DNA of 64,000 nucleotides from Anticarsia gemmatalis (Eukaryota; Arthropoda; Insecta; Lepidoptera; Erebidae), in assembly GCF_050436995.1 (NCBI RefSeq), contig NC_134765.1, positions 8,273,501 through 8,337,500 on the forward strand, written 5' to 3'. The notes under the pieces are model-generated. The model saw only the letters and a program-made list of their open reading frames with translations. It had not been told where the DNA came from and made no database searches. Made by a program: the position numbers and the translations under genes. Of the stretch, positions 55,078 through 64,000 are shown in pieces (the first letter of the stretch is position 1; each line of letters starts with the position of its first letter).

Positions 55078-58000
55078 TTCTCTTTAGTTGATAGATTTTA
55101 ATTACATAAATGGACTATTCAACTGACTGTACTATCACGCAGTTGATAACAATGATAAACAAAACTCCATTGTTTCCTGCTTACCAGATAAAACATAATA
55201 TATGTCAATATACATTATTATGTAGTTATTTGTTTTAAATTGTTTGTAGATTAGCTGAAAACAAGTTACTTTTGTATAAGTATAGGTAATTCGGATTTAA
55301 TGGTCTTCTTTCAAGATTTCAATTATGTTCTTATGACAGCATTGACTACTTCTAAACTCACAAAGCAATATAATTTTCAAGTGACCTGAGGTAGCTGACA
55401 TAGCGTTTATTATATTTCTACTGCCACTTAAAATATAATATACAAAATTACATGTTCCTAGCGATATAGGATAGCTTAAAAATCACCTACCTGCATGCAA
55501 ATCCCTTACTGTCTAATAAATATCTTGTATTGTACAGAACCTTTGCAGTCATGAAAAAATAATACCCTTAGTCATACCTACTCACAATTTAAAAAACACA
55601 ATTAAAACAAGCCATAAAATAAAGCATATTTTCATTTTAATCTGAATTCACTCCAAGAATAGACAATAAAAATATCAGATTCACATTTAACCCTCATTTT
55701 TGAATAAACAAGAACTCAGTAGACCGTCGTATATTATTCTGACATTATATTCTTCCCCGTTTTATATTTTTTCCTTTTCTTTTATAACAAAAGTCATTTC
55801 GGATGCCAGTAGCGGGAACTCGCAAGTAATCTTTCGGACGGCTGGTCGCATTACAATTGCAAAATTCGGAATAAGACGGCTCATTACTTTGCAAATGGAA
55901 AGTTTCTATTAGGATTATTGGGGTACTTTGTTCTATTTGTAGAAAAATACGATAGAATAATATATATAAGGAAATATAATAATAATTCCGCTGAATGATA
56001 TTTCCATTCAATATCATAAAAATCAAGTACATAGATTATAACACATTCCTAAACTCCAGAATTATACTAGTGATCACTATTCAACGAAAAAGTCAATACG
56101 ACGAATAAATAATATAACAAAATTTTCAAAGTCGAAATTAACGATGATTTATCGACGCACAGAAACAATACCTGATACCTAACGTTCAATATGTTTGAAC
56201 ATATAACCTATGGATATCAATAATTATGAGGCTAAAAAAATTTGGACAAAACCTAAACAGTTAGTTAGTGTTAGATAATATCACAAAAATAGACATAGTA
56301 TACTTTCAGTCTTTCATGAATAAGAACATTAAGAACGCAGGCAGAGTCTTGTGTTAGCTAAAATCCAAAATTAAACCGCAATGTTACTCAACACGAAAGT
56401 TTTCCAACCAACAGTCGTCATGAGTCCATCTCTTAATACTTTCAAACTAGAAACATGAGTTCTCATACATTTTTCATCAACACAATTACTCGAGTGTCTT
56501 TTTTGACCTTAGCTTGACCTCACGATACTTTTGATGCCGAATAGTAATGCAACCAAAATAGGTTTGTCTAGAACTGACCTGGAAATGTCATTGATAGTTA
56601 CAATTCCAATTTTGGTAACAAATAGACCTACATTTATTTGGTTACTAGGCATCAAAAAATCAAAATTTTCATTTTGTATAATTTAATATTTAGTATTATT
56701 TGCAATCGTGCACTTTACAATAGTTTTGTTAACGTATCGGTATTCTTAACTGACCGACCAAGCCGACTGTCTCATTGCCAAGTTATGCTAAACATCCATT
56801 ACCTCTGTCAAAGAACTCATTATAAATATCAATGCGATTAGTATTTTTTTTATCACTGCTATCAGTAACAAACTATAGATAGGTAATAAACAATTAATAC
56901 AAACTTTGATTCGTTTTACATGGAGAAGATACTTGCGATACCTTTTTGGGCGATTTTTACCCAAAAATGCGATGCTCAAATAAACTATGGAAAACGCTAC
57001 ATAAATAAGGGTTGATGCAAAGCAATTTCCTCAAACAATTTTTTGAATATTTCATACAATTTTCCATACATTTAGTGGAAAGACATTCAGTATTCGCAAC
57101 ACACTATTTTAGACGCGAAGGTTGCTCTATTATCACGTCAGTTTCAGACCCGCGTTATTATTTCAAGCTGTTTTTGTTCTGTTGAGAGATATTTCACATG
57201 TTCCGCGAATGCCACCGAATTTAATCACGTTGCTCGGTCATTCAATTTACTATGTGTAAAAGAGTTTTAAAATTATATTTCGTAATTACATTTTTGGTTT
57301 AATGGATTAAAATTTTGATCGACTTTAAATTAAATTTTCACCTATAAACTTTTGTGACTAACCACCGAAGTAGAAATTATTAGCGTGTTGTAAAATTGGT
57401 AATTTGTCTATGAGCTTTTTTTTCTAAAATTATCTGTAAATAACAAAATTCAGATTTACTTTATTCAAGTATATTGTAATAATTAATTCCCATTTCGAAA
57501 AGATTTAATTTTTGTCTCGACAATTCTCTGGAGACCTCGAAAGATATTTTAATACTGATTAAACATCTAAGTAGGAGATTAAAACAATTAGACCTTGGAA
57601 ACTGAAACCAGACTTAAAAGTTGTCGGTAACCTTTTCTAAGATTTTCGTATTGTCAGGCCGTTTGTAATCTATTGCCGTTTAAAAAACATGACGCTTGTG
57701 ATGTGAGAAGAAACGGCATGAAACTCATGGCTTGTTATTTACAAATGCATACATACTTCGGTACCTCAGTGCTGGAATTTCAGTCTCTTTGACATAAGCG
57801 GTAAACTTTCCATATTAAATAACTTCTGGATATACTATTCGATAAATAAAGTGATAGAGAATATATTATAACACATGTAATCTCAAGTTAACTATCCAAA
57901 ACTTATACAGAGGTAATAAAATCAGCGATTAAGGATACATAACGACTATAATCTACGATCAAAAAACAAAAAGAATAATCGCTGTATTCTAAAAATAGAA

Positions 58001-58269
58001 TTGAGCAAAAACTGTTTCCTAAAAAAGTATAATTACGTTAAAACGTAGATGGACCCGTTTCCTTTGAGAATTTGCGAGGAAATGTACTTTATATTTTATC
58101 TCCTAGTCTTGTCTAGTTTTTAGTACAAAAAAGCTGCTTTACAGTAAGTCACGATTTTTAATTCCGTTTTTTCCCGTCGGTAGAATTGAACTTTGTACCC
58201 AACAATCTTTGCCCAGCAGAATGCCGCTTTACTTAAAACTACTATAAAGTTGCAATATTATACAAGTTT
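55078..58269. other. longest featureless AT-rich stretch (3.2 kb)
   Basis: No repeat family, no strong hairpin and no convincing frame. A frame at 55700-55912 contains SDASSGNSQVIFRTAGRITI in slightly GC-richer DNA (55800-55885) but matches nothing I know. Absence of young insertions over 3 kb is unusual compared with 14-34 kb. Confidence 0.45.
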
Positions 58270-58446
58270 CTGTAGCACAATTTTTCTGTGACTAACGACT
58301 ATCGACCACCGGCTAACTATCGACAAATTTTGTATGAAAACCAGAACAACGCACCTAGTATGTGCCGTTGGAACTAATTACTCAGTACATTTTTAATGTC
58401 AAAATACCGATCCTCGATTGAAACGATGTAGAAAATCGCGCTACAT
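58270..58446 (-). mobile_element. MITE-1, complete copy (177 bp)
   Basis: The left end CTGTAGCACAATTTTTCTGT and the right end ATGTAGAAAATCGCGCTACA are inverted repeats. The interior has ACTATCGACCACCGGCTAAC, AACTATCGACAAATTTTGTA, TACATTTTTAATGTCAAAAT. Confidence 0.85.
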
Positions 58447-59109
58447 ATAGACGTAAACGAAAACTCATACTTCAAATATACAAATATTTGCGAATTCATA
58501 TTAATATATAACCGCAATCAGAACTAACCAAAAATCTACTTTAGTCCATAACCACGAAATATTACGTCATTCGTCTATTTTTATAGTTACGTATGCATCA
58601 CTCAGTTAATTATAGGCACGAATGTTTGTACAAAAACGCGCCTTACAGGGAAGTGGTTTTTGTTTCTCAAGCAAATAATTGTTTTATAATCGTTCAATCA
58701 ATTTGTACTTTATTTAAAGATTTTTGGTATAGTTTTGTCGTAAATTTGAGAGTAAGTATTAATATTTTATCCTTATTTCGTTACCTTGGGCCGCATTATT
58801 CCTTTATCGCAATTATAGGTTTAATTATAATATAGGTATGTACAAAACACATTGTTTTAAGAACTACTTTTAGGAGTTAAGACTTTTGGGCACTATTGAG
58901 TGCATTGCTGTTTTGACGTAACGTGTTAATCACTATAATCTAAGGGAGAACACAATGTACATCAGTAGCTTTCAAATAGTTGTCAACTGAGATACGTGAG
59001 TCTTGACTATTACATAAAATTGTGAAACATTTCACATAGGTACTTAATATTGGCAGTTTTATAAAGAAAACCGGTTTTGTTATTTACAATTGATCGGCTA
59101 GACATTACA
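58447..59109. other. AT-rich DNA, nothing recognised
   Basis: The open frame at 58593-58835 has no recognisable motif. No repeats. Confidence 0.5.
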
Positions 59110-59215
59110 TTAATAGATAAAGGTCGTGGGTTCGAGGTCGAGGCGAGCACTTCCGATTTTCAAAAACGTCTGCAACTGTGACGTTTTTGTGCGAGTAGTT
59201 TTAAAAAAAGGTGTG
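59110..59215 (+). mobile_element. possible SINE head fragment with small perfect hairpin
   Basis: AAAGGTCGTGGGTTCGAGGT is B-box-like. Directly after it, CAAAAACGTC and GACGTTTTTG (59161-59189) form a perfect 10 bp stem. No A box or tail could be defined. Confidence 0.35.
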
Positions 59216-59902
59216 TCAAGATTACATTGTTTTATTATTATCGTAAAGTTTTATTGGTAAGATAAAGCGTTTGACCTCTAGAAAGTTTAAAACGCTGCGG
59301 GCACTGATTAATACTCCGTTATTTTTTTTTAATTTCTAACAAATTATTCTACTAAATGAAATTTATAACAAATTATTCTACTCTTCGCTTTACTCAATTC
59401 TGGAGCAATAGTAGCGTTATCGTACGTATTGTAGTATGAATAGCTTGTGATATGTGGGAGATAATTTATCTGCTTGATTATTATCGATGAAAAAGAGAAC
59501 TAACTAAGAAATAATTTTGCGTTTTAAGGAATTAAAACATAATATATACAATAAACTTAGGAAATAAGCGTATGTTGGTTACTGAAATAAGTGTAGTCAT
59601 TTTGTGAAAGTCAAACCTAAGCAATTTTCGATTTGCTGATCATTTTAAAGAATAGACCTACTTGAGTTAACAAACATTTCTTCTCAAAACACCTAGAAAG
59701 ACCCAATGAAGCGTGCAAGCGAGACGCAATTATTAAAACAAATGAGAATAAAAGAGACAAATTAAATGTCAATGTTTTACAAATTTAGACACGAGGCGAC
59801 ACGGTTCGTTGGACATACATATTTTGAATTAACTACTAAGCACAGTTTTTGGTAAGTAATGTTTTTCAGTAATATGAAATATTTAAAAAAAAAACTCTCA
59901 CA
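59216..59902. other. AT-rich DNA with a small tandem duplication
   Basis: TAACAAATTATTCTACT occurs at 59337-59353 and 59366-59382 (period 29). Nothing else was recognised. Confidence 0.55.
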
Positions 59903-60143
59903 TCTATACTAATATTATAAAGCTGAAGAGTTTGTTTGTTTGTTTGTTTGTTTGAACGCGCTAATCTCAGGAACTACAGGTCCGATTTGAAAAATTCTTT
60001 CAGTGTTAGATAGCCCATTTATCGAGGAAGGCTTTAGGCTATATAACATCACGCTACGGTCATTAGGAGCGGAGTAGCAACGAAAAATGTTACAAAGACC
60101 CGTTCTCTTAGGTGACGCAAGCGAAGTTGCGCGGGTCAGCTAG
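59903..60143 (+). mobile_element. Helitron-1, complete copy (241 bp)
   Basis: It starts A|TCTATACTAATATTATAAAG and carries (GTTT)n, GAACGCGCTAATCTCAGGAA, CCCATTTATCGAGGAAGGCT and ATAACATCACGCTACGGTCA. It ends GACGCAAGCGAAGTTGCGCG, GGTCAGCTAG|T. The interior from ATAACATC to GGAGCGGAGTAGCAACG is shared only with the 62.3 kb copy, so these two form a subfamily. Confidence 0.92.
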
Positions 60144-60371
60144 TTCAATTATATTTGCATCACGTAAACTCTTTATAACAACATATGATGCATCTACATA
60201 GAGACTGACAAGATTTGTTCAAAACATTAATTCATCAAATGCTTATGTTCAGTCTAGCCTTTCTAACAGGACTCACAAATAGACCTCATTCAGCAGTAAA
60301 CAGGCATGGATTTAGCCCAAAATCAGGGTTAATTACTAACAGAACATACACTGAAAATCATTTCGGTCGTT

Positions 60372-60465
60372 CATAGTCAGCTGCACTCACCAGTCGGAAA
60401 ACGATTCATGAATTAAGCAACCTATGACGCGGTCATTTCGTTGATGGGTCGCTGAGTGGTATTAG
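60372..60465 (+). mobile_element. SINE-D fragment, plus strand
   Basis: CATAGTCAGCTGCACTCACC, AGTCGGAAAACGATTCATGA, TTAAGCAACCTATGACGCGG, TCATTTCGTTGATGGGTCGC, TGAGTGGTATTAG corresponds to the first ~95 bp of SINE-D. The 3' end is missing and there is no target duplication. Confidence 0.6.
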
Positions 60466-60514
60466 TCCATCCATCATGCACCTAATTTTGAATACCCCAT
60501 AAGTGCCTTGATGG

Positions 60515-60575
60515 ACTCAAGGCCTGACCTCTCTATCATTTGGAGGGCCCTACCCAGCAGTGGGGTAAAATAAAA
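60515..60575 (-). mobile_element. SINE-F tail fragment, inverted relative to 44.8 kb
   Basis: TGGACTCAAGGCCTGACCTC is followed by GGAGGGCCCTACCCAGCAGT, GGGGTAAAATAAAAG. This is the SINE-F end with an A-rich tail on the right, so relative to the 44.8 kb copy it is inverted. Confidence 0.6.
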
Positions 60576-60628
60576 GAAGTGGGGTAGGAAAAAGTGCTTT
60601 GGTTTGTCACAAACTTGACTATTTGTTT

Positions 60629-60870
60629 GACTGCCTCCGTGGCGCAGTGGTTTAGGTCGCCACGCCAATACCACTGCAACGGGTGGTCGTGGGTTCGATT
60701 CCCACACGGAACAATTATTTGTGCGGTCCACAAATAATTGTTTCGGGTCTGGTTGTGCTTTGTGTCCGTTGTTTGTATGTTTGTAAAAGTTCCCGCGACA
60801 CAAGAGCATTTCTTAGTGCGGGAGTTGTATTTTTCTAAAAAGAAAAAAAAGAAAGAAAATCAAAAAAGAC
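60629..60870 (+). mobile_element. SINE-A, full-length copy with long A/G tail
   Basis: Head: GACTGCCTCCGTGGCGCAGT and GTGGGTTCGATTCCCACACG. Body hairpin: AATTATTTGTG-CGGTC-CACAAATAATT. Tail: TTTTTCTAAAAAGAAAAAAA, AGAAAGAAAAT. The 111- and 65-residue minus-strand frames and the plus frame at 60738-60953 overlap it and are spurious. Confidence 0.9.
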
Positions 60871-61585
60871 ACGAAAATTTGAGGAAAAAGCGAAACCACG
60901 AACTGTCTGTAGGATTGTTCATTGCATGCAAAAACTATCGTATGATCGTGTGATCCAAGGTTGATTTAACTTTGGCCTCAGGGGCAAAGATCAAAACCGC
61001 AAATATAATATTCTATATACGAGTTTAAATATAAATAGACAACATGCACAGTATTTTTTGTTACTCTTGCGTAAATGTATGGAGCAATAACTTGTTAGGT
61101 TATAAAGTACATTAGAATGAATAAACTGCTTCATACTTACGTCAAACGTAAAATAAAAATAGTTTTTTTGGATTTGTTAATGAGTTTTTAATTACAATAA
61201 GTTTGAAATTTAATTATTCAAGATGTAAAATGGATGGAAGCATTTTGTGGCAGGAATTACACTCGTAAATTTGATATTCTTAAAAATTTATTGAATATTT
61301 GAATCGATACTTTTATACTAAACATCTGCTATTATGTAGAGTCAGTTTTTTAAACTGAGATTAAAACGCAGTTTTTTTGTTTTTTGTCTATTAGAATTGC
61401 AATGCTGAACAAAAACATTTCCAATATTTTCCCAAGTTTGGAGCCTAGTCGCGGGACTATACTTTATTATCGTCATCTACAATCAGCATCATATATCTAT
61501 CAGCTAATTTACACAAAACTAAATATACACTCTGTCAATTTGCAAAAGCAACAGGAAATTCTTTTAAATAGTAAATACATGCATA
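60871..61585. other. AT-rich DNA, nothing recognised
   Basis: The open frame at 61384-61611 shows no domain. No family repeats. Confidence 0.5.
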
Positions 61586-61710
61586 CATTAAATCACGCCT
61601 TCTTCACGTAAAAGTAGGCGGAGAACAGAGAACGGCACTTCGTACGATCCTTACAAACTTTCTTTGTTTCATTCACATCCATACATCTCGTCATACAGGT
61701 ACGCCGGATT
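61586..61710 (-). repeat. interspersed repeat with SINE-C-like tail
   Basis: TTAAATCACGCCTTCTTCAC, GTAAAAGTAGGCGGAGAACA, ACTTCGTACGATCCTTACAA, TTTGTTTCATTCACATCCAT, ACATCTCGTCATACAGGTAC. The order matches a common lepidopteran repeat beginning AATCACGCCTTTTTCCCGGA. Its start is like the SINE-C tail but the rest differs. Confidence 0.5.
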
Positions 61711-62274
61711 TTTATGTTGCTGTATTTAGCAAAATAAAAATATAATCTAGATAGATGCGGCAATATAATTTGGTATGCAACATGTGATTAGGTAAATGGA
61801 CTACAGTTTAATTACTGTTAATGCGTCAATAAAACATAATTACATTACATAAGATAGTAATAAATCAATAGTAATACTAGCATACATACATCTAATTATA
61901 GTCTCGATAATGTAAAACGTGCGCGTGTCAACCGCACTATAGAAATAGGAGAGATAAGACGCAAATAAGTGTTCTATATAAACATATAATTATAGAAAGA
62001 TAAATAATTAATTATAAGCGAACACATTTTCCTTATAGAGAAAGGCGTGGTAATACATTTCACCAAATTATGTATTTTCCTGCGGTATGATAAAACACTG
62101 AACGAGTTTTTCGTTAAAAACTAGAATTTAATATTAAAAATGTTAAACAAAAAACCTCTAAAATGCAGAATTAAGCCGAAAATATTTTCGAGACTCACTA
62201 TTATTTTTACGATTTTTTTTTTGACTAATAAATACCTAGAGTTAGGAATATGAGATCGTTGATCTCTATCCCAA
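61711..62274. other. AT-rich DNA, nothing recognised
   Basis: No family repeat. A short GC rise at 61918-61945 (GTGCGCGTGTCAACCGCAC) has no recognised content. Confidence 0.45.
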
Positions 62275-62540
62275 TCTATACTAATAATATTATAAAGCTG
62301 AAGAGTTTGTTTGCTTGTTTGTTTGTTTGTTTGAATGCGCTAATCTCAGGAACTACTGGTCCGATTTGAAAAATTCTTTCAGTGTTAGATAGTCCGTTTA
62401 TCGAGAAAGGCTATAGGCTATATAACATCACGCTACGGTCATTAGGAGCGAAGTAGCAACGAAAAATGTTACCAAAAACGGGGAAAATTATGACCCATTC
62501 TCTCTTCGGTGACGCAAGCGAAGTTGCGCGGGTCAGCTAG
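62275..62540 (+). mobile_element. Helitron-1, complete copy (266 bp)
   Basis: It starts A|TCTATACTAATAATATTATA and carries a (GTTT)n run, GAATGCGCTAATCTCAGGAA and ATAACATCACGCTACGGTCA. It ends CGCAAGCGAAGTTGCGCGGG, TCAGCTAG|T. It retains AACGGGGAAAATTATGACCC, which the 59.9 kb sister copy has lost. Confidence 0.92.
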
Positions 62541-63002
62541 TATCATATAAAATTGTTCAAAACCAATGAAAGCAAGTCAAGTCGGTTTTACTTTGAGCTC
62601 ACACACGCCGCGTTGGTCGCGCCTGGCTTATGAGAGTGATGAAATGAAAACATCGACGCAGTTTTAAAGTTTCAAACTGACCAGTATGGATATATTGTTC
62701 GGAATTTCCAATCATCGCACTATCACAGCTCGGTAGCTATCAAGTAGTTATCAAGACAGTTTCTTTGATACTACGATAACCCGTATGACATCTTTAAAGA
62801 GCTGTATGTACGAGATGCAATCTTGCGTGCCGTAGAATTCTAAAATATAGGTATTCTCCCAGTATTCTCAGCTTGATAGAATCTGATCTAGCTCCTCTCT
62901 TTACGAAAGCAGATTACCCATTAGCTTGATTACATGAATTTTAAATACTTCGCTGGCTAAATTTTAAATACTGGCACGCTGTTTTACTTTAGGCACTACC
63001 AT

Positions 63003-63203
63003 ATTTATTATTCTGAATGAATGTATGCATGGATGTTTGTTACTCTTTCACGTAAATACTACTGAACCGAATACGATGAAATTTGGTATTAAGGTAGCTG
63101 AAGATCCAGAATAACAAACAGACTTTTTATCCCGGAGTTTCTGATGAATCGGGATTTAAACGGGAAGGGTTTCCACGCGGACGAAGTCGCGGGCGGCCTC
63201 TAG
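63003..63203 (+). mobile_element. Helitron-4 copy
   Basis: It begins near ATTATTCTGAATGAATGTAT and carries TTTGTTACTCTTTCACGTAA, ATACTACTGAACCGAATACG, ATGAAATTTGGTATTAAGGT and TTTTTATCCCGGAGTTTCTG. It ends CACGCGGACGAAGTCGCGGG, CGGCCTCTAG|T. CGCG on both sides of GACGAAGT can pair as the 3' hairpin. The 5' terminus is decayed. Confidence 0.75.
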
Positions 63204-63895
63204 TACCTAATATAAAAAAGTGCCATCTTATCTCAAAATATGAGTAAAACATTTAAAACGAAGTGCCATCTACTGAACTTGTGAATAGCCTTAGAATATC
63301 GTTGACCTGATACCGTGGGAGGTCAGATGGACACTTTGAGGAAAAACTGATTTAGTCGCATATATTTAGGCTAGATACTGGTTTTATATCTGATTTTATT
63401 TACCTATGTAGAATGATTTTTTACTGCGAAGATATTTTTTAGAAGCGGCGGGCATTTAAAACATTAAAATATTGCGACTGTGATCATTCATGTGTGCCGA
63501 AACATCAAGCAATATAAGATAAACTTACATTATTAGGCGTTTTCATTTCTATATATTTTTAGGTAGTAATCATTCATTGTGAGATTTTAAAAGTTTTGAT
63601 TATATATATTTACTTTTAGTTTTGAATATGCTTTGAAATGTGACACAAAAGGCGACAGGCTATATTTTATCCAGCAAAATATGTTTGTTTGTTGTATGCG
63701 GTCGCATGCGGAAAATAACTAACACACTATAAAAAACAAGTATTGTTAAAGAATCCATAACATACCAATATAAATAGTTAGATCAAAACAAGTACGCATT
63801 GTCTTAACACTCATTACCATTATCCGCATTGCTTATGAATAATTGTAACTTATACATAGATGCAAGTACATTCATACATGTGACTAATAAATGCG
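63204..63895. other. AT-rich DNA, nothing recognised
   Basis: The phrase GTGCCATCT occurs twice (63223 and 63261) in otherwise unremarkable sequence. No gene or repeat family. Confidence 0.5.
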
Positions 63896-64000
63896 TTAAA
63901 TAAAAAACAAGCTCTTAAACGGTTTTATTAAACTTATATTTTCTTTCAATTCTCGTCTTTTCGTCTTCGTCTTATAGTCATTTGTTTCCTCTACTTCCTC
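63896..64000 (-). other. open frame running off the right edge
   Basis: The minus strand is open from the window edge for 34 codons to a TAA at 63896-63898. It reads EEVEETNDYKTKTKRRELKE and then NISLIKPFKSLFFI. The charged composition is unlike the hydrophobic or poly-N/K frames typical of AT-rich DNA here, and the other two frames are closed within the first few codons. It could be the last exon of a minus-strand gene lying beyond 64 kb. A run of this length is also possible by chance, and no domain is recognised. Confidence 0.2.

Noticed and set aside
60474..60809. 111-residue minus-strand open frame as a protein gene
   Set aside because: It is translated from SINE-A and the SINE-F fragment beside it.

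Overview
This window looks like non-coding DNA from a moth or butterfly (Lepidoptera): an intergenic stretch or the inside of a very long intron. It is AT-rich. I could not recognise any complete host gene, exon or genuine tRNA/rRNA gene. The assignment rests on repeat families that are familiar from lepidopteran genomes: tRNA-derived SINEs, small non-autonomous Helitrons ending in CTAG, short inverted-repeat (MITE-like) elements, an RTE-like LINE 3' end and a Penelope-like fragment. I use working letters for families, because exact library names need a database search.

Families. SINE-A: tRNA-like head containing GCCTCCGTGGCGCAG plus a body hairpin; copies at 3.2, 21.8 (-), 43.6, 51.6 and 60.6 kb. 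SINE-B: tRNA-like head, tail in (AATA)n; 26.6 kb (-) and a tail at 42.9 kb. SINE-C: tRNA-like head, tail beginning ATAATCACGCC on the reverse strand; 10.9 (-), 29.4 (+), 43.0 (+), 43.8 (-), 51.5/51.8 (-) and 52.7 kb. SINE-D: no obvious tRNA head, flanked by perfect 11-12 bp target duplications at 14.7, 18.1 and 31.9 kb. SINE-F: about eleven fragments whose 3' end resembles the 3' end of the RTE-like LINE at 44.6 kb. MITE-1: ends CTGTAGCGCGATT; eight loci, including a 650 bp array at 15.7 kb. MITE-2: palindrome with ACATTTAGCGGTAG; five loci. MITE-3: ends CCCTCKTRTTCATAAA; two loci. TIR-4: one 415 bp element with ~108 bp inverted repeats at 30.5 kb. Helitron-1: TCTATACTAATATTATAAAG ... GGTCAGCTAG; six copies plus a fragment. 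Helitron-2/3: TCTTTATATATATA or TCGAATATATAAAA ... CTAG; 5.5, 12.5 and 30.9 kb, plus an inverted 5'-end duplication at 26.4 kb. Helitron-4: ends in GAAGTCGCGGGC...CTAG; 19.4 and 63.0 kb, plus relics.

Layout. 0-7 kb: Penelope-like fragment, MITE-2, repeat E, SINE-A, SINE-F, repeat I, another SINE and Helitron-2. 7-14.6 kb: mostly featureless AT-rich DNA with a possible coding relic, SINE-C, MITE-3 and Helitron-3. 14.6-34 kb: the densest part, with SINE-D copies, the MITE-1 array, a SINE-A nested in a MITE-1, a Helitron 5'-end foldback next to SINE-B, a pre-miRNA-like hairpin, SINE-C abutting Helitron-1, TIR-4 abutting Helitron-2, and a Helitron-1 nested in a MITE-1. 34-48 kb: a GC-rich conserved-looking repeat (G), repeats E and I, several SINE-F fragments, the LINE end and paired SINE-A/SINE-C. 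48-64 kb: sparse, with Helitron-1 copies, a SINE-A inserted into a SINE-C, symmetric TCGGATA palindromes and a Helitron-4 copy. A short open frame runs off the right edge.

The elements do not work together as a pathway. The reading is one of repeated insertions, with a relative order recoverable at three nested sites. Gene-free stretches over 300 bases that have no entry of their own and in which I saw nothing are: 851-1202, 2631-3197, 3422-3950, 4976-5485, 11184-11670, 12729-13162, 22139-22699, 29891-30477, 31090-31540, 35201-35703, 35831-36253, 37670-38251, 38505-38970, 43201-43562, 43946-44344, 47196-47654, 47801-48247 and 62541-63002.
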